Notes under the pieces: model-generated
Database searches by the model: none
Told to the model about the DNA's origin: nothing
The model's input: only the letters and a program-made list of their open reading frames with translations
Position numbers and translations under genes: made by a program
Shown here: positions 24,334-32,510 of the stretch, piece by piece
Layout: every line of letters starts with the position of its first letter
Numbering within the stretch: the stretch's first letter is position 1
Origin: DATIJP01 sp964569185
GTDB taxonomy: Bacteria > Chlamydiota > Chlamydiia > Chlamydiales > Rhabdochlamydiaceae
Direction: 5' to 3'
Length of the DNA: 64,000 nucleotides
NCBI GenBank assembly: GCA_964569185.1
Contig: CAZMTP010000001.1
Coordinates: 57,500-121,499, forward strand

Positions 24334-25649
24334 AAATTATCTAATTGGTTTTCCAATATTTGAAAAGCAAGAGCGGCTTGACTGTGTGGGTCGTTTTTCT
24401 TTTTTTGAGCCTGTTTGATTCCAGAAATCACAGTGGAATGGTCGCGCGAGAAAAAATGGCCGATTCTTAAATAGGCCATTTTAAGCTTGGAATGGCAGAG
24501 TTCCATGGCAATCTGTCGCGGCAGCGTGCATTCGTGTGTTTGTGATTTTCCCAAGATATCTGCAGGGCGTATGCCAAACTGATCTGCCACAAGCTGCACA
24601 ATTTTTTCCGGAGTCAAAATCGAGGAGGATTCTTTTTGAATGAGCTCTTGTAAACAGGAGAGGATCCTTTCTTTGGTTAAAGGAATGGGCTGTTTTTTGT
24701 AAAAAGAGAGGAGCTTTGAAATCGCTTCTACGGTTGCCTTTACCTTTTTAGGGAATAGAAGAAGGATAAACTGGGTGAGCTCTTCTTCTATGGGCACTTG
24801 CGCCGCTTTAAAGCGATGGTGCACAAGCAAGTGCAGCTCTTCTGGTTGTAGTTTTTCTAAATGGAAGAGAATGCCCCATTCAAAACGACTAATTAAACGC
24901 GGTTCGATCTCTGTTAAACGTGAAGGGAGAAGCTGGCTGCTTAAAATAATCTGTCTACCTTGTGTATGAAAAGTATTAAAAGTGTGGAAGAGTTCTTCTT
25001 GCGTGGCCGCCTTTTTGGCCAGAAGATGGACATCATCGATGAGTAGCACCTGCTGGTGGCGGTAAATCTTTCTAAATTCTTGCATTTGTGAATTTCGAAT
25101 AGCTCTCACCACATGTGCAGTAAAGGTATCTGCATGGACATAAAAGGCTTTGATCCCTTGTGCGCGCAGGGCATGGGCGCAAGCCATCAAAAGGTGTGTT
25201 TTTCCTGTGGCTTCTGCACCATAAATGAATATCGGATTAAAGCCTGAATGATTCAAATTTTCTGTTAAAAATTGGTGCAGTGTCTGATTTTTTCCGTGTG
25301 CGATAAAGGTGTCAAATGTGGCTGTTTCTAGGAGAGGATCGGCCTCGATTTTAAAAAAGGGAATCCCTTCTTCTTGGGAAGCTCTCTTTTTTTTAGATTT
25401 GCTCTGTTTTTTGTCTGTTGCGACTGTGAGATGGACTTTGATTGGGTGATGGTTGTTATTAAATAGTTCCGCTTGGACTAAAGGGCGAAAATGTTCTTCA
25501 AACCATGAAACTTGGAAGGCATCTTCGGCTTCTAAATGGAGATTGCACGCATCAAAATGGACAATTTTTAAACTTCTTAACCATTTAGCGACGCTCTGTT
25601 TTCCCAAGGTCTTTTCTTGCTTAAGCAGAAAAGTTTCCCATTCATTCAT
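24330..25649 (-). CDS. dnaA: Chromosomal replication initiator DnaA (yidC-linked copy)
   Basis: A 439-residue AAA+ protein that opens the replication origin. Domain I covers about residues 1-75, then a basic Ser/Lys linker. Walker A is GAEATGKT at 144-151, slightly unusual for DnaA (GgxGLGKT is usual), Walker B is LLIDDVHLLA, and the C-terminal DnaA box-binding helix contains AYLRIGHFFSRDHSTVI. Chlamydiae carry two dnaA genes; this one lies behind yidC as I recall for CT250-CT251. Whether this is the main initiator or the second copy cannot be told. The yidC stop lies 3 bases upstream. Confidence 0.93.
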   Translation of the reverse strand: MNEWETFLLKQEKTLGKQSVAKWLRSLKIVHFDACNLHLEAEDAFQVSWFEEHFRPLVQAELFNNNHHPIKVHLTVATDKKQSKSKKKRASQEEGIPFFKIEADPLLETATFDTFIAHGKNQTLHQFLTENLNHSGFNPIFIYGAEATGKTHLLMACAHALRAQGIKAFYVHADTFTAHVVRAIRNSQMQEFRKIYRHQQVLLIDDVHLLAKKAATQEELFHTFNTFHTQGRQIILSSQLLPSRLTEIEPRLISRFEWGILFHLEKLQPEELHLLVHHRFKAAQVPIEEELTQFILLLFPKKVKATVEAISKLLSFYKKQPIPLTKERILSCLQELIQKESSSILTPEKIVQLVADQFGIRPADILGKSQTHECTLPRQIAMELCHSKLKMAYLRIGHFFSRDHSTVISGIKQAQKKKNDPHSQAALAFQILENQLDNF

Positions 25650-25652
25650 GAT

Positions 25653-27551
25653 TTACTTAATCGTGATTGTTTTCTCATTTTTTAGCTGGACCAGCTTCAG
25701 TTGCCGTGTGGTCCACCATTGCTGGAGAATGCCAAGCAACATGGAAAAAAGCCAGTAAATATTGAGTCCTGAAGGGAAATGGTAGAATAGAACAGTGAAC
25801 ACAATGGTCATGATATTGCCCATCATTTTCTGTTGTTTTTGTTGATCAGTGAGCGGTACATTGGGGTTTTTAGGCGCTGTCATTTTCTGTTGGAAGTACA
25901 TGACAAGGCCTAAAATAATCGGCAAAAGATGGAACTCATTTCCAAAGAAAATAATTGGATAGTTCCAACTGAAGAGCACATCGGGAGCTGTTAGATTATC
26001 GATCCACCCGGGGATAAAGGCCACCCCACGCAGTTCAAAAGTAGATTTTAAAAGATCAAACATCCCAATCAAGAATGGCATCTGAATTAGAAGAGGGAAG
26101 CAGCCGCTGAAAGGATTGACCCCTTTTTCGCGATACAGCGTCACAATTTCAATTTGTGCTCTTTTGGGATCTTTTTTGTATTTTTCTTGGATTGCTGCGA
26201 TTTTGGGTCCGATCTCTTGCATCTTGAGCGTGGACTTGATCGACCAGTTATTTAGAGGATAGAGCATGATGCGCAGCGCTACTGTGAGCAGAATGATCGA
26301 AAAGCCCCAAGAATGGGTGAGCGTATGGAAAAATTTCATCAAAAAGAAGAGAAACTTCGCAAACGGCTCTGAAATAAAGGCAAACCAGCCTTGAAAGCTG
26401 ATACTGGCGCGATAGTCAGGACTATAGCCTGTGACCGGATCGGTATAGGTGGTGTCCACTCTTTGTAGAATGTTGCGCTCATAAGGGCCAGCAAAAATCC
26501 GGAATTTGGAAATGCCGCCTGCTGAATTTAAGGGAATCTGGAAGGTGTAGCCAGGATATTTATCTGCGGGGTAGCGCTTATACTGTGCATCCACAAGTGT
26601 GATTCTAGAACGGGCAGCTTCCCCTGGAATTTGCATCGCGGTAAATCCAGAACCGGCTTGTATAAGCGGATCGACAATCACGCCAAAAAAGCCATTTCCA
26701 TCAGAGAGCCAATTAGGATAAATAAATGAGAATGCAGTGCTGGTTTTAGGCAGATCGATCTGTTCGATTTGACCCTTGTTCTGTTTGGTGATTTTATATT
26801 TCAGGAAGGGGGTAAAACTATCAGAGATCAGTTCCACTTCAGGAACACCAGAGACCAGCATTAGGCCGCGGGCATCGCCCTCCACGCGAATGGTCAGATC
26901 TATGACATAAGGGGCATCATCGCTTTTTTCAGGTAAAGAAAAAGTTTTTGTGATGCGTCTTTGGGGTTGGACAAGTTCAAATTCGATCAGATTTTTTTCA
27001 AGCCGTTTCAGCTGATAAAATGGGGGCTCATTTCTTTCTTGTTCTGAAACGACGTTAAGCGCATAAAAACTTGCCGGCATTTTGGAAATCAGCTGATTGC
27101 CTGGGCCAAATTGCGAGCGGCGGAGTAGTGGGTAGTAGCCGCCCACTTTGCTTTCTAGTTCTTCAATCTGTCCATTGGCGCCAATGGCTTTGTAGGGAAA
27201 GAGGGGGAAGCGGTCATTTTGCGGGTAATCTTTGCGCATTTGCCGGTCTAGATCGATCTCTTTGACCACACTTTTAGAATTTTCTTTTGAATGAAAGGGG
27301 AGATTAATCTCTTCTAGGGCACCACCTAGGTTTGTGAATACAAGCTGCTGATAGTCGTTTTCAAGCACATAAAATTGCTGCTGCTCTTCTCTTGTTTGAG
27401 AGACTTGAGGGGCTGTATAGGGAGTGGCCGGCGCTTCAACTGCTGGCTGGGCCTTCGCCGCAGGAGCAGCAGGAGGCGGCGCAAACCACCAGTTAGTCAA
27501 ATAAAAACAGAGCGCCAGCGCGATCGCAAAAATGAGGGTACGTTTATTCAT
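25653..27551 (-). CDS. yidC: Membrane protein insertase YidC
   Basis: A 632-residue insertase. The N-terminal helix (TLIFAIALALCFYLTNWWF) is followed by a Pro/Ala-rich linker and a large periplasmic domain (about 60-370), then the five-helix insertase core: HSWGFSIILLTVALRIMLYP with the conserved Arg of the hydrophilic groove, YREKGVNPFSGCFPLLIQMP and NIMTIVFTVLFYHFPSGLN. YidC receives clients from SRP or SecYEG; the SRP RNA gene and secG are in this window as well. It is co-transcribed with dnaA. Confidence 0.97.
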   Translation of the reverse strand: MNKRTLIFAIALALCFYLTNWWFAPPPAAPAAKAQPAVEAPATPYTAPQVSQTREEQQQFYVLENDYQQLVFTNLGGALEEINLPFHSKENSKSVVKEIDLDRQMRKDYPQNDRFPLFPYKAIGANGQIEELESKVGGYYPLLRRSQFGPGNQLISKMPASFYALNVVSEQERNEPPFYQLKRLEKNLIEFELVQPQRRITKTFSLPEKSDDAPYVIDLTIRVEGDARGLMLVSGVPEVELISDSFTPFLKYKITKQNKGQIEQIDLPKTSTAFSFIYPNWLSDGNGFFGVIVDPLIQAGSGFTAMQIPGEAARSRITLVDAQYKRYPADKYPGYTFQIPLNSAGGISKFRIFAGPYERNILQRVDTTYTDPVTGYSPDYRASISFQGWFAFISEPFAKFLFFLMKFFHTLTHSWGFSIILLTVALRIMLYPLNNWSIKSTLKMQEIGPKIAAIQEKYKKDPKRAQIEIVTLYREKGVNPFSGCFPLLIQMPFLIGMFDLLKSTFELRGVAFIPGWIDNLTAPDVLFSWNYPIIFFGNEFHLLPIILGLVMYFQQKMTAPKNPNVPLTDQQKQQKMMGNIMTIVFTVLFYHFPSGLNIYWLFSMLLGILQQWWTTRQLKLVQLKNEKTITIK

Positions 27552-27619
27552 AATAGTTCTTTATCTTACCACTCTATAGAAAAAGAGTCAGCAAAATATT
27601 CTATGATAACTAATTTTTT

Positions 27620-27732
27620 AACGTGCCCGTGCCCGAAGAGAATTTAAAAATTTAAAAAAGGCGAGAATAACCAGTCGGGGCATACTGCGTTGCCCCCGCT
27701 GCCATTTTCGGCCACACGGGCACGGGCACGTT
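27620..27732. repeat. Palindromic intergenic repeat, GTGCCCGTG family, copy 2
   Basis: Perfect 16-base terminal inverted repeats (AACGTGCCCGTGCCCG at 27620-27635 and its complement at 27717-27732) flank an interior that aligns in reverse complement with the repeat at 11137-11250. It fills the gap between yidC and the TPR gene; copy number elsewhere in the genome is unknown. Confidence 0.85.
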
Positions 27733-27734
27733 GT

Positions 27735-29693
27735 TTAGCTGGATTTCTCTAAGTGGGCGATGAAATCTTTGAAATCGACGGTGGAGCGAAGCCCATCAAG
27801 CCATTCATCTTGGAGGATCTCTTCCATGGGCGGCAACGATTTAAAAGCATCTGCTTTCTGAATAAAAAACATCGCCTTATCATATTGCCTGAGTATTGAG
27901 CAAAGACAGCCAAGATGATAATAAGCTTGAAGATTGCCCAATCTCACTGCTTGCATCAATTTGTGTTCTGCTTCTCTATAGATCAGATCGGCATCGTGAG
28001 CATGGTGCGCATGCTGGCCAATATGGATCAGAGCCATGGCCCAATCCAAGATGATCTGATCGTTTTCTTCATCATGCTTGAAAGCCATGCGTAAATGGTG
28101 GACTGCACGGTAAAAATGGTCGCTATTTCCAATCAGGTCGCCTAAATGGCAAAAGGTCTGCGCCAGTCGATGATGCACCTGAGGATAATCAGGGTCGATC
28201 ATCACTACATGACAAAAGATCTCAATCGCACGATTATAATAGCTCTCCTCATCATTAAAATCGCCCAGAAGATCTAGTGTAGAAGCGTAATGGAATAACC
28301 AATCAGGATGCAGATAGATCGCATTTTTTTGCTGGTTTAGTGCTTGCTCAAAGGCGGCAAGTGCATTTTCTAAATAGTCTTTATTGTGGACCACTTCACC
28401 AAATTTGGATAGGGCTGTTGCATAGTCAATTAAATAAAAGCTTGAAGGAGAATATGTGGCTGCTTTTTGGAAAAATTTTACTGCTTTGTCCATTTCCTTG
28501 GCATCGATGGTAAAATTGGCCAAAGCGGCATAGGAGGTAGCCATCGCATGCCACAAACGGTGGCAGGTGCGATCTATCGATAATCCAATCTGGAATTTTT
28601 CAATTACTTGATAATAGTAATCGTAGTCATTGAAATAGGTGGCCAGTGATTTGGCACACATTCCTGCACAATACCAGACCTCAGGATCTTCTTCTGTCAT
28701 ATCCAACGCTTCTGAAATCTTATTTTGTGCCTCATATATCAGATCGACACGATCTGATAATTCTCCTAAGATAGCCATCGCTTCCGCCCAAATTGAAAGA
28801 AGCTCTGCGTTATTGGAATGGTAAGCATAGCCACGGTGGCACTTTTCAATACAGGTGCGCACCCGCTTAGTATCACGGTTGCGTCTTCCTGAATCGCACA
28901 GAAGACGGGTATATTCTACCCAAAGAGGGGCTTCTTGAGTTTTCAATTGCAAGGCAGCTTCAAAAAATTCAACAGCTTGAGAGAAATGGTCTTCTTCATG
29001 TGAAAATTCATAGAGCGTTTTGACCGCTTTTGCTAAATAGCTCCAGCCTTCAAAAGTGGGAGTCTCTTTTATGACTGCTTGTTTAAAACAGTGAATGGCT
29101 TTGATGCATGGACGTATATCGTAGGACTGTTTTGCAAATTGCCACTGTGCTTTTCCAAAATCGATCCAAAATTCCGCTGAAATCAGCTCGGGGAATGTAC
29201 CGGCCTTCTCATAGGCTAAAATTGCCTTTTGCAAATCAGACAGCTCTTTTGAGGAATCATAAATAGCGGACCAGACATTGCCATAATCCCAATGTAAATC
29301 TGGCAGTGCATCATAGGTAGTGGTTGCAGTGAGCCTGAGCGCTTTTTGATAGCAATTTTCCGCTTCTGATAAAAGCTTTTCGTTCTTATGACGTATGCCT
29401 GCGTGGCATAGTGCATTGCCTAGCACGTGAAATGGTTCAATCAAGTTTGGATTTAGGCGTGTTGCTTCTTTTAATTTGCGGATCGCTAGCGATAACATCT
29501 TTTCTGAATGCTCATGACTTGCAAATTCAAATAGGGAAAGACCTTGGCGATAAAAAATGGTCGGATTTAAAGGATCTAATTCAGAAGCGTGTTCCAGCAA
29601 TTCTACTCCTTCTTGATCTTCTCTTCTAAGAAGCAAAAGTTCACCACGAAGTAAGTAGTACTCTGCATCTTTGATTTGAGTTTTATCGTCCAT
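27735..29693 (-). CDS. Tetratricopeptide-repeat protein, unknown partner
   Basis: A 652-residue protein made almost entirely of TPR-like helix pairs. Repeating signatures include HASELDPLNPTIFYRQGLSL, RLNPNLIEPFHVLGNALCH, AHHLRMAF-type helices and MQAVRLGNLQAYYHLGCL. There are about a dozen units, many with inserts between helices, and each repeat often holds a Trp or Tyr at the capping place. No signal peptide or catalytic domain is seen. TPR arrays bind proteins, and in chlamydiae several serve secretion or host contact, but nothing here points to one. I chose ATG 29693 (MDDKTQIKDAEYY); a GTG 11 codons upstream is in frame. Confidence 0.85.
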   Translation of the reverse strand: MDDKTQIKDAEYYLLRGELLLLRREDQEGVELLEHASELDPLNPTIFYRQGLSLFEFASHEHSEKMLSLAIRKLKEATRLNPNLIEPFHVLGNALCHAGIRHKNEKLLSEAENCYQKALRLTATTTYDALPDLHWDYGNVWSAIYDSSKELSDLQKAILAYEKAGTFPELISAEFWIDFGKAQWQFAKQSYDIRPCIKAIHCFKQAVIKETPTFEGWSYLAKAVKTLYEFSHEEDHFSQAVEFFEAALQLKTQEAPLWVEYTRLLCDSGRRNRDTKRVRTCIEKCHRGYAYHSNNAELLSIWAEAMAILGELSDRVDLIYEAQNKISEALDMTEEDPEVWYCAGMCAKSLATYFNDYDYYYQVIEKFQIGLSIDRTCHRLWHAMATSYAALANFTIDAKEMDKAVKFFQKAATYSPSSFYLIDYATALSKFGEVVHNKDYLENALAAFEQALNQQKNAIYLHPDWLFHYASTLDLLGDFNDEESYYNRAIEIFCHVVMIDPDYPQVHHRLAQTFCHLGDLIGNSDHFYRAVHHLRMAFKHDEENDQIILDWAMALIHIGQHAHHAHDADLIYREAEHKLMQAVRLGNLQAYYHLGCLCSILRQYDKAMFFIQKADAFKSLPPMEEILQDEWLDGLRSTVDFKDFIAHLEKSS

Positions 29694-29784
29694 GAACTGT
29701 CCCAAATTGTGTGCTTGGTAAATCACGGGAGTATAAGTAAATGGGATTTTTTTTCACAATCAGTAGCTGTTTCTTTAAGCTAAT

Positions 29785-29803
29785 AATAACTTATTAAGTT
29801 ATT
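29785..29803. promoter_or_regulatory. Near-perfect 19-bp palindrome in the TPR gene leader
   Basis: AATAACTTATTAAGTTATT is symmetric about its centre and lies about 90 bases before the TPR start, in an A+T-rich gap between two genes on the same strand. It could be an operator or a chance feature in A+T-rich DNA. Confidence 0.3.
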
Positions 29804-29841
29804 TGTAATGAAAGGCTTAAAAAAATTAAAAAAAGTTTTTT

Positions 29842-30852
29842 TTATTTTAAACTGTGAATCAAAATCTTGTGAAAATTTTCAGTTGAAAAGAGTTGCGCCT
29901 GGTCGCTTTTGAGATATTCTTTGATGTGGCGCAAATAATTTTCATACTCTTCTTCTTTCATATTTTTAAGAAAATGGTAGAGCTCCTCTAGAGAAGAAAA
30001 TTTTGTTTTGTCGATAAAACAGTGCGTGGGAACAAATTGGCTGATATTTGTGGCACCCCAATAGACAGGCACAACGCCGGCGGCAAAGCAATCAAAAATT
30101 TTTTCTGTCACATAGCCTTGTACATCCCGCATATTTTCATAGCAGATGCAAAACCGGTAATTCTTAAGCACTTCCAGTTTATCTTTGATCTTACCTCCAC
30201 AATGTTTGAACTCTTCCGGTTTCCAAAAGTTCCCATAGAAAGTGAAATCGTCTCCCTCTTTTTGTTCAAAAAAATCGATCACTTTTCTCCTTTCGCTATA
30301 GAGTTCTTTGGGATGATGGCTTTTTTTATTGGATGCGATCAGAGTACATAATTTTTTTTCTGCAAAAGAGGGGAATGTTTCCATTTGGGACTGCAGCACA
30401 GGGTAATAAAATTTAAAAAATTTTCGTCCATCGACAAGGCTGTCGTCCCAAGTATAAATTTTGGAAAAACAGTTCAAATTTTTACTTAAATACATATTTG
30501 CCATCTGCGTGGGTGGTTCCCACAAAAACAGCACAAAAGTATTTTCACTAAATTCAGAAAAATCAAAATGTTTCCGGTAGGGACGGTTAATATTCCAGAA
30601 GAGGATTTTTGATACAGGCGCTTCTTGATAAATAGGCGTTTTGAAAAGGCGGAAAAGGGCGCTTTCTTTACTTTTTTTCCAGGCGTGCATGTATTTTTTT
30701 AAATCGGAAATTTCTATGTGGAAATTCTCCTTTTCCAACACCTGATTTAAGGCTTCTGCGTTGACGGGGAAGTTCACAACAAGTTCGACTTTTTTTTGCG
30801 GAGCTGCGAATATTGCAGAGCTAATTGCAATTAGAGCCAGTAGATATTTCAT
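29842..30852 (-). CDS. GT10 (alpha-1,3/4-fucosyltransferase family) glycosyltransferase with signal peptide
   Basis: A 336-residue protein with the hallmark GT10 motif: FCICYENMRDVQGYVTEKIF followed by DCFAAGVVPVYWGATNI. The Tyr-Glu-Asn, the T-E-K and the G-x-x-P-V-Y-x-G residues form the GDP-fucose site. FLWEPP upstream is the second family segment. ATG 30852 gives the N terminus MKYLLALIAISSAIFAAP, a classic signal peptide, which is unusual for bacterial GT10 enzymes and suggests the catalytic domain works outside the cytoplasm or is exported. Acceptor and donor are unknown; LPS or surface-protein fucosylation or a host target are possible. It is divergent from the thioesterase, with 17 bases between starts. 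Confidence 0.88.
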   Translation of the reverse strand: MKYLLALIAISSAIFAAPQKKVELVVNFPVNAEALNQVLEKENFHIEISDLKKYMHAWKKSKESALFRLFKTPIYQEAPVSKILFWNINRPYRKHFDFSEFSENTFVLFLWEPPTQMANMYLSKNLNCFSKIYTWDDSLVDGRKFFKFYYPVLQSQMETFPSFAEKKLCTLIASNKKSHHPKELYSERRKVIDFFEQKEGDDFTFYGNFWKPEEFKHCGGKIKDKLEVLKNYRFCICYENMRDVQGYVTEKIFDCFAAGVVPVYWGATNISQFVPTHCFIDKTKFSSLEELYHFLKNMKEEEYENYLRHIKEYLKSDQAQLFSTENFHKILIHSLK

Positions 30853-30869
30853 AAACAAACGAGGATAAC

Positions 30870-31274
30870 ATGTATCAATATAAAAGGACAATTCGTTTAT
30901 CTGAAACCGATGCCACAGGCGTGATCTATTTTTCAGAACTTTTGAAATTGGGTTTGGAAACTTTTGAAGCTTTTCTGGCGCAAGAAGGGTTCACATTGCA
31001 TCAGATGATTGAGCAGACCGATTTTTTAATGCCTATTGTGCACGCAGAAGTCAATTTTTTAGGCCCATTAAGAGTGGGAGATATTGTCGAGATTCATTTA
31101 CAGCAGCCTCATTTTGGTAACTCTTCGTTCACCTTGAGAACATCTCTCTTTTTAAATGGAAAAGAGATGGGTAATACAAAAATTGTACATGTTTGTATTT
31201 CCAAAACAACATGGCAATCCATTCCGATTCCGGAGCAGTTAATGGCATTTTTTAGAGGAAATATTATTGCATAA
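30870..31274 (+). CDS. Hotdog-fold acyl-CoA thioesterase, likely DHNA-CoA hydrolase
   Basis: A 134-residue 4HBT-type thioesterase. The catalytic segment is ETDATGVIYFSELLKLGLE, with Asp14 the expected active-site residue, as in 4-hydroxybenzoyl-CoA thioesterase and YbgC. GAGG at 30861 is its ribosome binding site. The menaquinone pathway needs a thioesterase to release 1,4-dihydroxy-2-naphthoate from its CoA ester between MenB and MenA; in cyanobacteria and plants this is a hotdog enzyme. The men cluster lies just beyond the porin gene and has no other candidate, so this role is likely. A YbgC-like general function is the alternative. Confidence 0.75.
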   Translation: MYQYKRTIRLSETDATGVIYFSELLKLGLETFEAFLAQEGFTLHQMIEQTDFLMPIVHAEVNFLGPLRVGDIVEIHLQQPHFGNSSFTLRTSLFLNGKEMGNTKIVHVCISKTTWQSIPIPEQLMAFFRGNIIA

Positions 31275-31285
31275 ATCTTCTCTTT

Positions 31286-31353
31286 GACGTGTCCGAGCCC
31301 CGGCTCAAAATGTAATTTCAAGATCGGAACTCGGACTCGGACACGGGCTCGTT
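31286..31353. repeat. Short GC-rich palindrome behind the thioesterase gene
   Basis: GACGTGTCCGAGCCC at the left and GGACACGGGCTCGTT at the right form an inverted repeat of 68 bases, with a second internal pair (CCGGCTC and its like). It has the same style as the GTGCCCGTG repeats but differs in sequence; it may be a transcription terminator or a worn relative. Confidence 0.55.
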
Positions 31354-31439
31354 AAAATTACAGCTTTAATTAAATGAAAAGACTTGATTCCTGAAACTTC
31401 TTCTCTTTAATATGAACAGAAATTTTTTTGGAGTCGGGT

Positions 31440-32510
31440 ATGAAAAGAGCTTCTTGTTTTTTGTCAGCGAGTTTGTTGTTAAGTAATGCCGGTGCCTATG
31501 CAGCTGTGGGCGATTGTTGTCCTCCCGCTCCATGCCATGTAGAAACGTGCTGCCCAGAGATCAATGATTGTTGTGAGTGTAATGTCTGCCCTCCAAATTA
31601 TGAGGTCACACCGAATGCAGGCCCCTGTGTGAAAGATGGGGCGAATATCTTTGTCACAGCTGATTTTATCTATTGGACTGCGCGCGAAGATAATTTAGAT
31701 TTTGCAATAACAAAGGACATAGACATAGATCCTGCAAAAGGTCGTTTTGTTGGACCAGAAACAAGATGGCGCCCTGGATTTAAAGTAGGAGTAGGACACG
31801 ATTTTTGCTACGATGGTTGGGACATTTTCGCAGAATACACTTGGTATCGTGTAAATAATACCCGTGAATCTATTGATGCGCCTTCTGGATTTGTTTTGTT
31901 AGATATATTTTGGTTTGTCAATGGGCTATTTTATTTCTCTGGTACAGGGGATTGGACTTTAGATTTTAATGTGGTCGATTTTGAATTAGGCCGCAATTTT
32001 TATGTTAGTCCGCGTCTCACACTCAGGCCTTTTTGTGGGCTTAAAGGAACCTGGCAAAAACAGCATATCTTTGTGAATTTAAGCTCAGTGATTGATTTCA
32101 CGATGAACAATCGCATGAAAAATTGGGGTATCGGAATTCTTGCCGGACTCGATACTTCATGGCACTGGACCCGAGAGGTAAGCCTATTTGCGCATCTAGC
32201 GGCCACAGCTCTCTGGGAACAATTCAAATGCACCCGCTCAGATTTTGTAGTGATCGATAGTGTGAGTATACATACTCTGAATCTTCTAAATCGTTTCCAT
32301 ATTGTACGTCCTGTGATTGAATGGATGCTGGGTTTGCGTTGGGAGACCTGGTTCCATTGCGATGAGTATCATGTAGCATTAGAGGGGGGATGGGAAGCGC
32401 AGATCTGGTTTTCACAAAATGAATTCATTCGTTCTGCAAATACATCTGCTGGACGCGGTGGTGATTTGACATTGCAAGGGCTTACACTTCAGGCGCGCTT
32501 AGATTTTTGA
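31440..32510 (+). CDS. MOMP-like porin with Cys-rich N terminus
   Basis: A 356-residue outer-membrane protein. After the signal peptide (MKRASCFLSASLLLSNAGAYA) comes a strikingly Cys-rich segment of about 35 residues (GDCCPPAPCHVETCCPEIN and CCECNVCPPNY) able to form disulfide crosslinks. Aromatic-rich amphipathic strands follow (FIYWTAREDNLDFAI, GWDIFAEYTWYRVNN) and a last strand ending in Phe (LTLQARLDF). This is the arrangement of the expanded MOMP-like families of environmental chlamydiae. It sits between the thioesterase and menE, and its 3' end overlaps menE by 29 bases in convergent direction. GGAG precedes ATG 31440. Confidence 0.85.
   Translation: MKRASCFLSASLLLSNAGAYAAVGDCCPPAPCHVETCCPEINDCCECNVCPPNYEVTPNAGPCVKDGANIFVTADFIYWTAREDNLDFAITKDIDIDPAKGRFVGPETRWRPGFKVGVGHDFCYDGWDIFAEYTWYRVNNTRESIDAPSGFVLLDIFWFVNGLFYFSGTGDWTLDFNVVDFELGRNFYVSPRLTLRPFCGLKGTWQKQHIFVNLSSVIDFTMNNRMKNWGIGILAGLDTSWHWTREVSLFAHLAATALWEQFKCTRSDFVVIDSVSIHTLNLLNRFHIVRPVIEWMLGLRWETWFHCDEYHVALEGGWEAQIWFSQNEFIRSANTSAGRGGDLTLQGLTLQARLDF

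Noticed and set aside
29785..29803. rho-independent terminator at the palindrome
   Set aside because: The palindrome is wholly A+T and would not form a stable RNA stem.
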